A stretch of DNA of 64,000 nucleotides from Rhodanobacteraceae bacterium (GTDB taxonomy: Bacteria; Pseudomonadota; Gammaproteobacteria; Xanthomonadales; Rhodanobacteraceae), in assembly GCA_021325475.1 (NCBI GenBank), contig JAJPHA010000094.1:1-64000 (forward strand), in the 5' to 3' direction. Position 1 is the stretch's first letter, and each line of letters opens with the position of its first letter. Under the pieces are notes generated by a model. That model had not been told where the DNA came from and ran no database searches. It saw only the letters and a list, made by a program, of their open reading frames with translations. Below are positions 1-10,470 of the stretch, piece by piece. The translations under genes and the position numbers were made by a program.

Positions 1-36
1 CTGCTTTCGAGGTGTTTCTTGGTTACTTCTTTGCAC

Positions 37-240
37 CAGCAAAGAAGTGACCCGCTGTCCGAAGGACAGCGGAAGCTTTGCTCTGGCCAGCAAAGAAGTG
101 ACCCGCTGTCCGAAGGACAGCGGAAGCTCTGGCTGTCGAAAGTTACCCGCTCCACCGCAGGTGGAGCGGAAGCTCTTGCTTTGCAGAACCAACAGTACCC
201 AAGCCGGGCCGAGCGGAAGCTCTGCTCTAGCGGCGGGAGA
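37..240. repeat. Cluster of REP-like palindromes (GTgACCCGCT..hairpin..AGCGGAAGCT)
   Basis: 41-bp direct repeat at 37-77 and 88-128 (period 51), each with the perfect palindrome CCGCTGTCC-GAA-GGACAGCGG; a third unit near 145-172 has a different perfect stem CCGCTCCACC-GCA-GGTGGAGCGG with the same flanks; a degenerate fourth follows. Confidence 0.8.
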
Positions 241-269
241 AGGGAACCGCCTGCTGAGGTTCGACGCTT

Positions 270-353
270 ATCAGGTGGTTCGTTGAGCCCCCTTGAGTCA
301 GGGGGGGCGAAACAACCGAGGCTACATCCTCCGTTTGTTCAGGGATTGCCTCA
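270..353 (-). repeat. Dispersed stop-codon-associated repeat, copy 1
   Basis: Minus strand reads TGAGGCAATCCCTGAACAAACGGAGGATGTAGCCTCGG...CCCCCCCTGACTCAAGGGGGCTCAA, matching the copy at 13158 in opposite orientation. Confidence 0.65.
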
Positions 354-1208
354 ACGGTTCTGACTGTAGAACGCGCGGAATCCGGGCGAGAACAGGGTCG
401 CGTCGGGTTGCGTGCGCGCATCGAGCGCGCGTGCGGCGCGCACGTCGGCGCTGGCACCGTTGAGCAGTTGCGCATCGCCATCCAGCCGCGACAGCGTGTA
501 CCGCGACGCCGCGCGCACGAGATAGGCGTGGAAGCGCGCACGCGCATCCGCGTAGGCATCCGGATTGATCCGCGCCACCTCGGCATAGCGGCCGGCGAGA
601 TAATCCTCGAACGCCTGCACCAGCGGTTGCGGCGGCTCGTTCTTCGCCGCCACCGGCGGTTTCTCGACGGGCGGCTTCTCCACCGGCGGCTTTTCGACGG
701 CCGGTTTCTCCACCGGCGGCGGCGCGGTGTTCTTCGCCACGGTCTTCGTCGACTCCGGCGGCTTGGCCGGCGGCGGCGCGGACTCCGGTGGCCGCGACTC
801 CGGCGGCGGCGTGGCTGGTTTGGCGGTCGCGAGTTTCTTCTCGCAGCTCGGCCGCGCTTCGTCCTCGGCCGCGCGCGCCTCCTCGACGATCGGCAGCACG
901 CCGCGATTGGCCGGATCGTTCCACTGCTTGAGCGCGGTTTCGCAGTCGCCGAGCTTGAATGCGGCGAGACCGAGATAGTGCTGCGGCAGATACGGCTTGT
1001 AGACCTGGCCGTACAGGCGCAGGCGCGCGGCGGGCTCGGGATGTTCCTCGAGCGCCTGCTGCATCAGCGTGCGCGCCTCGGCGTAGTTGCCGTCCTCGAA
1101 CGCGCGCAGCCCGTGCGCGTAGGTGTCCTTGTAATCGGCGTGCGCCACCGACGCGGCGATCGACGCCAGCGCCGCCGTCGCCCACCGGCATGCCTTACCA
1201 GCCCGCAC
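351..1208 (-). CDS. TPR-like secreted protein with Pro/Val/Glu/Lys-rich repeats
   Basis: ORF 285 aa, GTG start overlapping the stop of the kinase gene; signal-like N-terminus; PPVEKP repeats. Confidence 0.7.
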   Translation of the reverse strand: MRAGKACRWATAALASIAASVAHADYKDTYAHGLRAFEDGNYAEARTLMQQALEEHPEPAARLRLYGQVYKPYLPQHYLGLAAFKLGDCETALKQWNDPANRGVLPIVEEARAAEDEARPSCEKKLATAKPATPPPESRPPESAPPPAKPPESTKTVAKNTAPPPVEKPAVEKPPVEKPPVEKPPVAAKNEPPQPLVQAFEDYLAGRYAEVARINPDAYADARARFHAYLVRAASRYTLSRLDGDAQLLNGASADVRAARALDARTQPDATLFSPGFRAFYSQNR

Positions 1209-4191
1209 GCGCGAAATACTCCCTGGCCGAGATCGTCGGGAACGACGCGCTCGCCACCACGCGCTTGCGCGCCTCGACCTTGGCGATCACCTGTACCGGC
1301 TTGGCCGCCTGCGGGTGACGGAAGGTGATGCGGTAGCTGCCGGCCGGCAGCGTCAGCACCAGCGGCGTGCTGGTGTCGGCGGGCAGGGTCACCGGTTGAC
1401 GGTTGGCGTCCTGCACCGCCTCGACGTTGCCCCACGGATAGGCGTTGAGCACCAGTTCGCCGCGCTCGGCTTCCAGACGCGCCTGTTCGGCGGCGGCGAC
1501 CTTGCTGCGCAGTCCCGGCAGCGCGGCGAGGAGTTCGGCATAGGCGCGGTCGGCGGCGAGCGGCTGCGCCGGTTCGCGCAGCCACGCCGCGAGCGCATCG
1601 AAATCGCGGGTCGTGGTGGCCGCCTGCAACTGCGCGCGCAAGGCTTCGATCAGGCGCGAGCGCAAGGCGAGCGTCTCGGGGTCCTTGGCGTCGCCGGCGA
1701 GCAGCGCGGCGAGATCCTTCGCCGCGGCGCGCCACTGCTCGAGGCTCGGCGTGGCGCCGGCGAGCACCTTGGCGATGCGCTCGCGCGTGGCGCGGGCCTC
1801 GGCCGCCGCCCGTTCCGCGGCGAGCTCGCTCTGCAACTTCGCGGCGAGCGCGGCGAGCGCGGCATCCTGGGCGAACACCTTGCGCGAGGCCTCGACCATC
1901 GCCAGCGCCGCGCCGGCATCGCTTTGCGCGCGAGCCCTGGCCGCCTCGGCGATGCGCGCTGGCAATTCGGCGAGCAATTGTCTGGCATCGGCGTTGCCCG
2001 GATCGAGCGCGAGCACGGCCTGCAGCGCGGCGTGAGCGTCGTCTTTCGCCGGCGGCACGAAGCGCTGCTCGGCGATCGCCTGGCGCGCCGCGCCCAGCGT
2101 CTCCGCGATCCGGCTGGCGCGTTCGCCCAGGCGCTGCTGGATCTCGGTCTGGAACGCGAGCGCCTCGATCAGATCCGGCGCCACCTTGAGCGCGAGGTTG
2201 GCGCGGTCGAGCGCACGCGCCGACTGGCCGGCGCCGTCGAGCCGGTGCGCCTCGGCGAGCAGCGCACGCGCCAGCGCCGCGGCGAATTCGCCGACGCGGC
2301 GATCGTCGCCCGCCTGCGCCTGCAGTTCGCCGAGCGTCTCGTAGGCGTTGTCGCCGCCCGGTTCGGCCAGATGTCCGGCCCGCAGTTGCTGGTTGCCACG
2401 CTGGATCAGCGCGGCGATGGTCTTCTCCGCCTGCTGCTTCTTCTGCGCCGCCTCGGCCTCGCCGCGCAGCGCGGCGAACGCCGGCTCGGCGCCGAGGTAC
2501 GGCGTGAGTTTGGCGAGCGCCTCGAGTGCCCGGTCCGGCTCGCCGGCGGCGAGCGCCTTGCGCGGCGCCTCGAGCTGCTCGGCGACCAGCGCCTCGAGCC
2601 GCTTGGTCGTCTCGGCGTCGTCGGGCAGCAACTGATGCACCTGTCGGAGCAGCGGATATGCGCCGTTGTCGCCGAAGATGCGCCCGGCCTGGCGGGCGGC
2701 GTCCGCGCGCTGGGTGAGATCGCGCGCCTGGCTGCGCAGCGCGGCGAGCTTGCGCGCCTCGGCGATTTCGCCGGCGAGCTTGCGCAGCGCGGCGTCGTCG
2801 GGCCGCATCAACAACGCCTGGTTGTCGAGTTCCGCCGCCTCGTCCGCCTTGCCTGCGGCCAGCGCCTGGCGCGCCTGGTCGGCCAGCGTGCCGGCGATGC
2901 GTTCGAGCAGCGCCTGCGCCTTGGCGTTGTCGGGATCCTTCTGTTGCACCTTCTGCAGGTACGCGAACGCGCTGTCCTCGGCGGGCGCGACCAGTTGATT
3001 GGCGGCGATGCGCTGTTCGGCGCGATCGAGCCAGAACAGCACCAGATCCTGCTCGTCCTTGCTCAAGCCGCCGTGGCCGCGCAGCGCGAGCCAGGCCCCG
3101 AGCGCGATCAGCACCACGCCGGCCGCGGTGGTGAGCCACACCCACGCCGGCGCGCGCGGCCGCGTCGCCGGCGGCGGTATCGCCGTCGGCGACGGCGTCG
3201 ACCGCGGCGTGACCGGCAGACCGCCGAGCAGCGAATCGCGCAGGCCGCCACCGGTGGGTGTGCTGGTGGCGAAGCCGAGCGCGCGCAGTTGTTCCGACGA
3301 GCTCAGGCCGGGATCGAGCTTGAGCCGGGTCAGCAGCGTGTCGCTGTGGATCAGGCGCGACTTCAGATCCTGCGAGAACTCCTTCATGCCGGGGTAGCGT
3401 TCGTCGCGCGACTTCGCCAGCATGCGGTCGAGCACCGGCTGGAACGCGGCGAACTCCGGCGGCAGCGGCGGCGGCGGCTGGGTCAGGTGCGCCATCAGCA
3501 CCGAGATCGGCGTGTCGCCGCGGAACGGCGGCGCGCCGGCGAGCAATTCGTAGAAAAGTATCCCGAGGCTGTAGAGATCGGCGCGTCCGTCCACCGGCTG
3601 GCCGTTGATCTGCTCCGGGCTCATGTAGGTGGGCGTGCCGACGAGCATGCCGGTCTGGGTCAGGCGCGTGGCCGAGCCGTCCTGGTAGCGGGCGATGCCG
3701 AAGTCGGTGAGCACCGGCGTGGCCGGGTCGCGGAACATGATGTTGGCCGGTTTCAGATCGCGGTGCACCACGCCGTGGGCGTGGGCGAAATCCAGCGCGG
3801 AGGCGATCTGCACGATCACCGACACCGCATCCGCCAACGACAGGCCGCTGCGCATGCGGTCGGAGAGCGTGCCGCCCTCGAGATACTCCATGCTGATGTA
3901 GGCGATCGACTCGTTGCTGACGATGTCGTACACCGCCACGATATTGCGGTGCGGCAGCTTGGCCATCATGCGGCCTTCGAGCAGGAAGCGCCGTTCGGCC
4001 TGCAGCACGTCGGCCGACGCCGAATCGCCGCTGCGGCGCATGACCTTGATCGCCACCTTGCGGTCGAGCGAGCGCTGCAGCGCCAGATACACCGTCGACA
4101 TGCCGCCGGCGCCCAACTGGCGGAGGATCTCGTACCCGGGAATCTGGATGAAGCCGTTGGCCATCGGCGCTCGCCCCCGTGGCGGCATCAT
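1195..4191 (-). CDS. Eukaryotic-like serine/threonine protein kinase with TM segment and long TPR/coiled-coil C-terminus
   Basis: Kinase motifs YEILRQLGAGGMSTVYLA, VHRDLKPANIMF, DFGIAR; TM PAWVWLTTAAGVVLIALGAWLAL. Confidence 0.92.
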   Translation of the reverse strand: MMPPRGRAPMANGFIQIPGYEILRQLGAGGMSTVYLALQRSLDRKVAIKVMRRSGDSASADVLQAERRFLLEGRMMAKLPHRNIVAVYDIVSNESIAYISMEYLEGGTLSDRMRSGLSLADAVSVIVQIASALDFAHAHGVVHRDLKPANIMFRDPATPVLTDFGIARYQDGSATRLTQTGMLVGTPTYMSPEQINGQPVDGRADLYSLGILFYELLAGAPPFRGDTPISVLMAHLTQPPPPLPPEFAAFQPVLDRMLAKSRDERYPGMKEFSQDLKSRLIHSDTLLTRLKLDPGLSSSEQLRALGFATSTPTGGGLRDSLLGGLPVTPRSTPSPTAIPPPATRPRAPAWVWLTTAAGVVLIALGAWLALRGHGGLSKDEQDLVLFWLDRAEQRIAANQLVAPAEDSAFAYLQKVQQKDPDNAKAQALLERIAGTLADQARQALAAGKADEAAELDNQALLMRPDDAALRKLAGEIAEARKLAALRSQARDLTQRADAARQAGRIFGDNGAYPLLRQVHQLLPDDAETTKRLEALVAEQLEAPRKALAAGEPDRALEALAKLTPYLGAEPAFAALRGEAEAAQKKQQAEKTIAALIQRGNQQLRAGHLAEPGGDNAYETLGELQAQAGDDRRVGEFAAALARALLAEAHRLDGAGQSARALDRANLALKVAPDLIEALAFQTEIQQRLGERASRIAETLGAARQAIAEQRFVPPAKDDAHAALQAVLALDPGNADARQLLAELPARIAEAARARAQSDAGAALAMVEASRKVFAQDAALAALAAKLQSELAAERAAAEARATRERIAKVLAGATPSLEQWRAAAKDLAALLAGDAKDPETLALRSRLIEALRAQLQAATTTRDFDALAAWLREPAQPLAADRAYAELLAALPGLRSKVAAAEQARLEAERGELVLNAYPWGNVEAVQDANRQPVTLPADTSTPLVLTLPAGSYRITFRHPQAAKPVQVIAKVEARKRVVASASFPTISAREYFARAGW

Positions 4192-4213
4192 AACATCGGC
4201 GGGCGTCGCCGAT

Positions 4214-5518
4214 TCAGGCGCGCGGCAGGGTCAGGCTCACGGTCAGCCCGCCGCCCTCGCGGTTGGCGATGGCGATGCGTCCGCCGTGCGCCTCGGCGAT
4301 TTCGCGCGCCAGCGCCAGGCCGAGACCGGTGCCGCTGCGCTTGGTCGAATAGAACGGCAACAGCGCGTTGGCCAGTACGGTTTCGCTCATGCCGCTGCCG
4401 CGGTCGCGCACCTCGATGCGCACCTCGGCGCCGCGCTCGATCACTTGCAGTTCGACCGCCGCGGCCGGACTGCCGGACTCGTGCGCGTTCTTGAGCAGAT
4501 TGATCAGCGCCTGCTCGATCTGGGCGCGATCGAATCGACCGGTCGCCGGCGGCGGTGTCGTCAGCACGAACGCTTGCTGCCGCGCCAGCTGCGCGAGGAA
4601 CTCGTCCCACGCCACCGCTTCCGGTCGCGGCTGCGGCAGCCGCGCGAAGCGCGCGTAGCCGCGGATGAAGGCGTCGAGATGGCGCGCGCGTTCGGCGATG
4701 GTGTCGAACACCGGCAGCAGGCGCGCGGTGTCGCCCTGCCGGGCCAGCTCGCGGCCGGAGTGGGCGAGCGAGGAGATCGGCGCCAGCGAATTGTTGAGTT
4801 CGTGGCTGATGACGCGGATCACCTTCTTCCAGGTCTGCACTTCCTGGCGGTTGAGCTCGCGGGTCAGGCGCTTGATCAGCAGCATGCGGTGCGGCCGGCC
4901 GTGCAGGCGGAAATCGCGCTGCGACAGATGGAACGTCTCCTCCTCCTGGCCGATCCGCACCGAGAACAGGCCGTCGCGGCGCGCCTCCAGCAATTGCCGC
5001 AGCGACGGCGGACAGCCGGCGGCGACCTCGGCGAAGGGCAGGCCGACCATGGCGCGGCCGTCGTTGAGCAGGCTGCGCGCGGCGAGGTTCGCGAGCACGA
5101 GGCGCTCGTGCGCATCGACCAGCAGCAGCGCCGTGGGCGAGTTCTGCACCACCGTGTCGAGCAGCAGTTCGCGCTGGAACAGGTTCTGGCGCTCGCCGCG
5201 CAGGACTCGGCCGAGCTCGTTGTGCACGCGCACCAGATCGCCGAATTCGTCGCGCCGGTTGGTGACGAGCGAGACGCTGAAGTCGCCGTCGCGGAAACTC
5301 GCCACGCTGCCCGCCAGTGCGCGCAGCAACGCGGCGAGCGGCGCGCACACCGCGCGCGCGACCGCCAACGCCGCCGGCAGCAGCACGAGCAGGGCGAGTG
5401 CCGCGCCGAGCCACGCCGATTCCAGCCGGATCGCCAGCGCGGCCGCGGCCGCGGCGCCGCCGACCAGCGCGCCGCCGAGCAGGGCGGCGAGTTTGCCTTC
5501 GAGCGAGGTCAGGCGCAT
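4214..5518 (-). CDS. NtrY-like membrane sensor histidine kinase
   Basis: HAMP-like region, VISHELNNSLAPI H-box, NLLKNAHE, GTGLGLALAREIAEAHGGRI. Confidence 0.88.
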   Translation of the reverse strand: MRLTSLEGKLAALLGGALVGGAAAAAALAIRLESAWLGAALALLVLLPAALAVARAVCAPLAALLRALAGSVASFRDGDFSVSLVTNRRDEFGDLVRVHNELGRVLRGERQNLFQRELLLDTVVQNSPTALLLVDAHERLVLANLAARSLLNDGRAMVGLPFAEVAAGCPPSLRQLLEARRDGLFSVRIGQEEETFHLSQRDFRLHGRPHRMLLIKRLTRELNRQEVQTWKKVIRVISHELNNSLAPISSLAHSGRELARQGDTARLLPVFDTIAERARHLDAFIRGYARFARLPQPRPEAVAWDEFLAQLARQQAFVLTTPPPATGRFDRAQIEQALINLLKNAHESGSPAAAVELQVIERGAEVRIEVRDRGSGMSETVLANALLPFYSTKRSGTGLGLALAREIAEAHGGRIAIANREGGGLTVSLTLPRA

Positions 5519-5562
5519 CGTGCGGGGCCCGCGACGGGAGGCGCCCATCCTACCCGAGGCGA

Positions 5563-6903
<1,341 letters not shown>

Positions 6904-7043
6904 GCGCGCATTGTGACGGATTCGACCGCGCATGGGCGAAGTGGATGCCGCCCGGCGCGATTTGGTTGCGGCATCGTCGCGCGCGGCCGGCGGTCAGCGC
7001 GAGCCGGCTGGACAACACGAGCACGCCGAGCCTGCGCACCACG

Positions 7044-8255
7044 TCACACGCTGCGCGTGACGACCGCCGGCGGCACGCGCGCGGCGCGCGTGGCCGGTCC
7101 GAGCACGGCGAGCTGGCCGAGCGCCCACAGGCACAGGCAGCCGACCGGCACGTAGTACCACGGCAGCAGCCGGGCCTGGTAGTGGGTCAGCAGCCACAGG
7201 CTGAAACCGTAGGCGAGCAGCGTGCCGAACACGAGGCCGCCGCTGGTGATCAGGAAATTCTCGGTGAGGAAGTAGCGCAGGATCGCGCCGCGCGTCGCGC
7301 CGAGCGCGCGCCGCGTGCCGATCTGCTTGGTGCGCTGGGTGACCCAGAAACTCGCCATGCCGACGATGCCGAGCGCGGTGATCGCGAGCAGCGCGACGAT
7401 CACCACGCCGAGGATGATCATCATGGCGCGGTCGTTGGCGTAGGCTTCGCGGCGCGTCTGCTCGACCGTGCGGATCCGGCCGATGATGCGGCTGCGGTTG
7501 GATTCGGCGAGCTTCTGCTCGACGGTCTTCATCACCTCGTCGCGGCGGCCCGGCTCGGTGCGCACCAGATAGCGCGTCGAATTGCCGTAGGGCATGTGCG
7601 CCGGCACCAGCGTCGAGTACTCGACGGTGCGGCTGTCCATCCACGGCTGCTGTAGACGATCGACGATGCCGACGATGGTGCTCGCCGGTGTGTCCTCGTC
7701 GAGATGGACCTGCTTGCCGAGCGCATCGCCATCCGGAAACAGCTTGTCGGCCAGCGCCTGGGTGACGATGATCGAGACCGGCGCCAGGCGGTTGCCCATA
7801 GTCAGGTCGGCGATTTCCTCTGGCTTGAAGTTGCGGCCCGCGACGAGGTGCGTGCCGAACGCATCGAGCCCCTTGTCGTCGACGAAGTAGATCGCGGTGT
7901 CCGCGGTCGCGGTCTTCTGTTTCGGTTGCAGAGTGATGCCGGTGCCCCAGCCGCCGCCGATCATCGGCACGGAGTTGGTCGTGCTGGCGGCGGCCACGCC
8001 GGGCAACTGGCGCAGCAACGCGAGGTCCGCGCGCAGCACGGTGAACGGATCGTAGCCCTGACCGAAGCCGTTGCTGCCGAACCAGAACGTGTCGGCCTCG
8101 TTCATGCCGCTCGGCCGCTGCATGCGTTCCAGACGTTCGCCGATGATGAACAGCGCGTTGCAGACGATGGCGAGCGTCAACGCCACCTGCAAGCCGATCA
8201 GGATCATCGCGACTTTGCTGCGCATCAGCGCGGACAGGATGGGACGGATTTCCAT
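7044..8255 (-). CDS. MacB-type ABC transporter permease
   Basis: MacB periplasmic core plus FtsX-like C-terminal TM region (KQIGTRRALGATRGAILRYFLTENFLI). Confidence 0.88.
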   Translation of the reverse strand: MEIRPILSALMRSKVAMILIGLQVALTLAIVCNALFIIGERLERMQRPSGMNEADTFWFGSNGFGQGYDPFTVLRADLALLRQLPGVAAASTTNSVPMIGGGWGTGITLQPKQKTATADTAIYFVDDKGLDAFGTHLVAGRNFKPEEIADLTMGNRLAPVSIIVTQALADKLFPDGDALGKQVHLDEDTPASTIVGIVDRLQQPWMDSRTVEYSTLVPAHMPYGNSTRYLVRTEPGRRDEVMKTVEQKLAESNRSRIIGRIRTVEQTRREAYANDRAMMIILGVVIVALLAITALGIVGMASFWVTQRTKQIGTRRALGATRGAILRYFLTENFLITSGGLVFGTLLAYGFSLWLLTHYQARLLPWYYVPVGCLCLWALGQLAVLGPATRAARVPPAVVTRSV

Positions 8256-8272
8256 GATTGCTCCTGTTTTTC

Positions 8273-8394
8273 CCTTCTCCCCTCGGGAGAAGGTGCCCCG
8301 AAGGGGCGGATGAGGGTTCGGATTCGGTCCAACTTCACGCCAACGCCGGACCCTCATCCGGCGCTGCGCGCCACCTTCTCCCGGTGGGAGAAGG
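8273..8394. repeat. Inverted pair of REP-like elements
   Basis: CCTTCTCCCctcGGGAGAAGGTGCCCCGAAGGGGCGGATGAGGGT (8273-8317) and its diverged inverse (8350-8394); each carries a perfect 9-bp-stem hairpin. Confidence 0.85.
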
Positions 8395-8399
8395 AACGA

Positions 8400-9707
8400 C
8401 TATTGCGTCTTCAACTGCGCCGCGGGTGCGACCTGGCACGCGCGCCAGGTGGGATACAAGCCGGCGAGCAGGGCCGACACGATGGCCAGCGCGATCGTCG
8501 TCGCCACCATCGACCAGTCGAGTTGCGCCACGGATTTGTAATCGGCATACAACGCGCGCACCGCGATCAGGCCGAGCACGGTCAGCAGCAGGCCGAGCAG
8601 GCCGCCGCTCAGGCCGACCACGCCGGATTCGATCAGGAACTGCGTGAATACGTTGCGCCGGCTCGCGCCGAGCGCGCGGCGCAGGCCGATCTCGCCGGAC
8701 TTGCGCGTGAACTTGGCCAGCAGCAGGCCGATCGTGTTGACCAGGCACACGGCGAGGAAGGCGAAGCCGAGACCGGTCTGCACCTCGACATCGCGCGAGA
8801 CGACCTTCTGATCGCGCATCCACTCGGTCACGTCGAGCAGCCGGTTGTTCAACGGCCGCGGGAAGCGACCGAGCTTCTTCTGCTCGCTGACGTAGTCGTC
8901 GAGGAAACTCTTGTACTCGGCCAGACGCGCGGGCGAGTCGAGCTCCACCCACATCTGGATCCAGACGCAGTCGGATTCGAGGTAGGCGTCCCAACCGTCG
9001 TCCGACGACTTCCAGCAGCTGTTGTTGCCGCTCGAGCGCTGCTTCAGATCGATCGCGGTGGTGAACGGCAGGTAGAACTCGTCCGGTTCGGCGAACGCGC
9101 CGTTGGTCAGGTCGTAGTAGCGCGTGCGCAGCTTCCAATCCTTCAGCACGCCGACCACGGTGTAGTCGACGCCGTCCATGCGCACCGTCCTGCCGACGCT
9201 GTTCTGGCCGCCGAACAGTTTCTCGTTGATGTCCTTGCCGAGCACGACCACGCGCGCGTGGCCCGCGTCCTGATCGCGATTCCACGGCCCGCCGTGGGCG
9301 AACGGCGGCTCGAACATGGCGAAGAAATCCGCATGGGTCACGCGGCCGAGCGCCTGGAACGGCTTGAGCTCGGGATTCTCCGGCTGCACCGGCAGCGACA
9401 GCTTGAACATCGCCGCCTGCCGGTCCGCCTTCGCCGCCTGCATCAATGCGACGGCGTCGCGGTAGGTGATCTGGTCCGGCGGGCGGCCGTCGTCGGAATA
9501 CGGCTGCTCGGCGCTCCAGTTGTCGAGCTGGACGTAGTGCAATTTGTCGCTCTTCCACGGGATCGGATCGCTGCCCATCAGGTGCATCACGGTGAGCGTG
9601 GTCATGCTCGCGGCGATGCCGAGCGCGATGCCGAACACCATCAGCGCGGTGAGCACCGGGTTGCGCTTGAGGCTGCGCAGGCCGAGTTCGACGTAGTAGG
9701 CGAACAT
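8400..9707 (-). CDS. MacB-type ABC transporter permease
   Basis: 435 aa; FtsX motif KSGEIGLRRALGASRRNVFTQFLIE. Confidence 0.9.
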   Translation of the reverse strand: MFAYYVELGLRSLKRNPVLTALMVFGIALGIAASMTTLTVMHLMGSDPIPWKSDKLHYVQLDNWSAEQPYSDDGRPPDQITYRDAVALMQAAKADRQAAMFKLSLPVQPENPELKPFQALGRVTHADFFAMFEPPFAHGGPWNRDQDAGHARVVVLGKDINEKLFGGQNSVGRTVRMDGVDYTVVGVLKDWKLRTRYYDLTNGAFAEPDEFYLPFTTAIDLKQRSSGNNSCWKSSDDGWDAYLESDCVWIQMWVELDSPARLAEYKSFLDDYVSEQKKLGRFPRPLNNRLLDVTEWMRDQKVVSRDVEVQTGLGFAFLAVCLVNTIGLLLAKFTRKSGEIGLRRALGASRRNVFTQFLIESGVVGLSGGLLGLLLTVLGLIAVRALYADYKSVAQLDWSMVATTIALAIVSALLAGLYPTWRACQVAPAAQLKTQ

Positions 9708-9716
9708 GGCCGTGCC

Positions 9717-10442
9717 TCAGACCGCCGCCAGCGCGGCGCGGTCGTCGCGCGTCGGCACGCGCAGGCGCGGCTCGGCGTCGAAGTCCGTGACCTGGCCGTC
9801 GATGATGTGCACGTTGCGCTGCGCGCGCGCCGCCAGTTCCGGATCGTGCGTGACCATGATGATCGTGGTGCCCTGGCGGTTGATGTCCTCGAGCAGCTCC
9901 ATCACGCCGCGCGCCATCAGCGAGTCGAGATTGCCGGTGGGTTCGTCGGCGAGCAGCAGGCGCGGCGAGCCGGCGAGCGCGCGCGCGATCGCCGCGCGCT
10001 GCTGCTGGCCGCCGGAGAGCTCGGACGGATAGTGCTTCATGCGCGAGGCCAGGCCGACCCGGGCCAGCGCCTCCTCGATGCGCTTGCGACGTTCGGCGGC
10101 GGCAAAGCCGCGATAGCGCAGCGGCACGTCGACGTTGTCGAACAGGTTGAGGTCGGGAATCAGGTTGAAGCTCTGGAAGATGAAGCCGATCTTCTCGTTG
10201 CGCAGCCGCGAGCGTGCATCGTCGCCCATGCCGCGCACGTCGACGCCGTCGAGCCAGTACTCGCCGCCGGAGAATTCCTCGAGCAGGCCGGCGATGTTGA
10301 GAAACGTGGTCTTGCCCGAGCCCGAGGGGCCGGTCACCGCGACGAACTCGCCGTCGTGCACGTGGATGGAGAAATCGCGCAGCGCATGCGTCTCGACCAT
10401 GTGCGTGCGGTAGACCTTGGACAAGTGCTTCATCTGCAACAT
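9717..10442 (-). CDS. ABC transporter ATP-binding protein (MacB/LolD type)
   Basis: Walker A GPSGSGKT, signature LSGGQQQR, Walker B LLLADEPTGNLD. Confidence 0.95.
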   Translation of the reverse strand: MLQMKHLSKVYRTHMVETHALRDFSIHVHDGEFVAVTGPSGSGKTTFLNIAGLLEEFSGGEYWLDGVDVRGMGDDARSRLRNEKIGFIFQSFNLIPDLNLFDNVDVPLRYRGFAAAERRKRIEEALARVGLASRMKHYPSELSGGQQQRAAIARALAGSPRLLLADEPTGNLDSLMARGVMELLEDINRQGTTIIMVTHDPELAARAQRNVHIIDGQVTDFDAEPRLRVPTRDDRAALAAV

Positions 10443-10470
10443 GCGGATTCTCCCGTCGAAGTATACTTTT

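Noticed and set aside
37-128. CRISPR-like direct repeats
   Set aside because: Only two exact copies with 10-bp spacing and internal perfect palindromes; no spacers or cas genes. Better explained as REP elements.
1315-4494. 1059-aa plus-strand ORF opposite the Ser/Thr kinase
   Set aside because: Arg/Gly/Leu-rich shadow ORF typical of high-GC DNA; the minus strand has clear kinase motifs.
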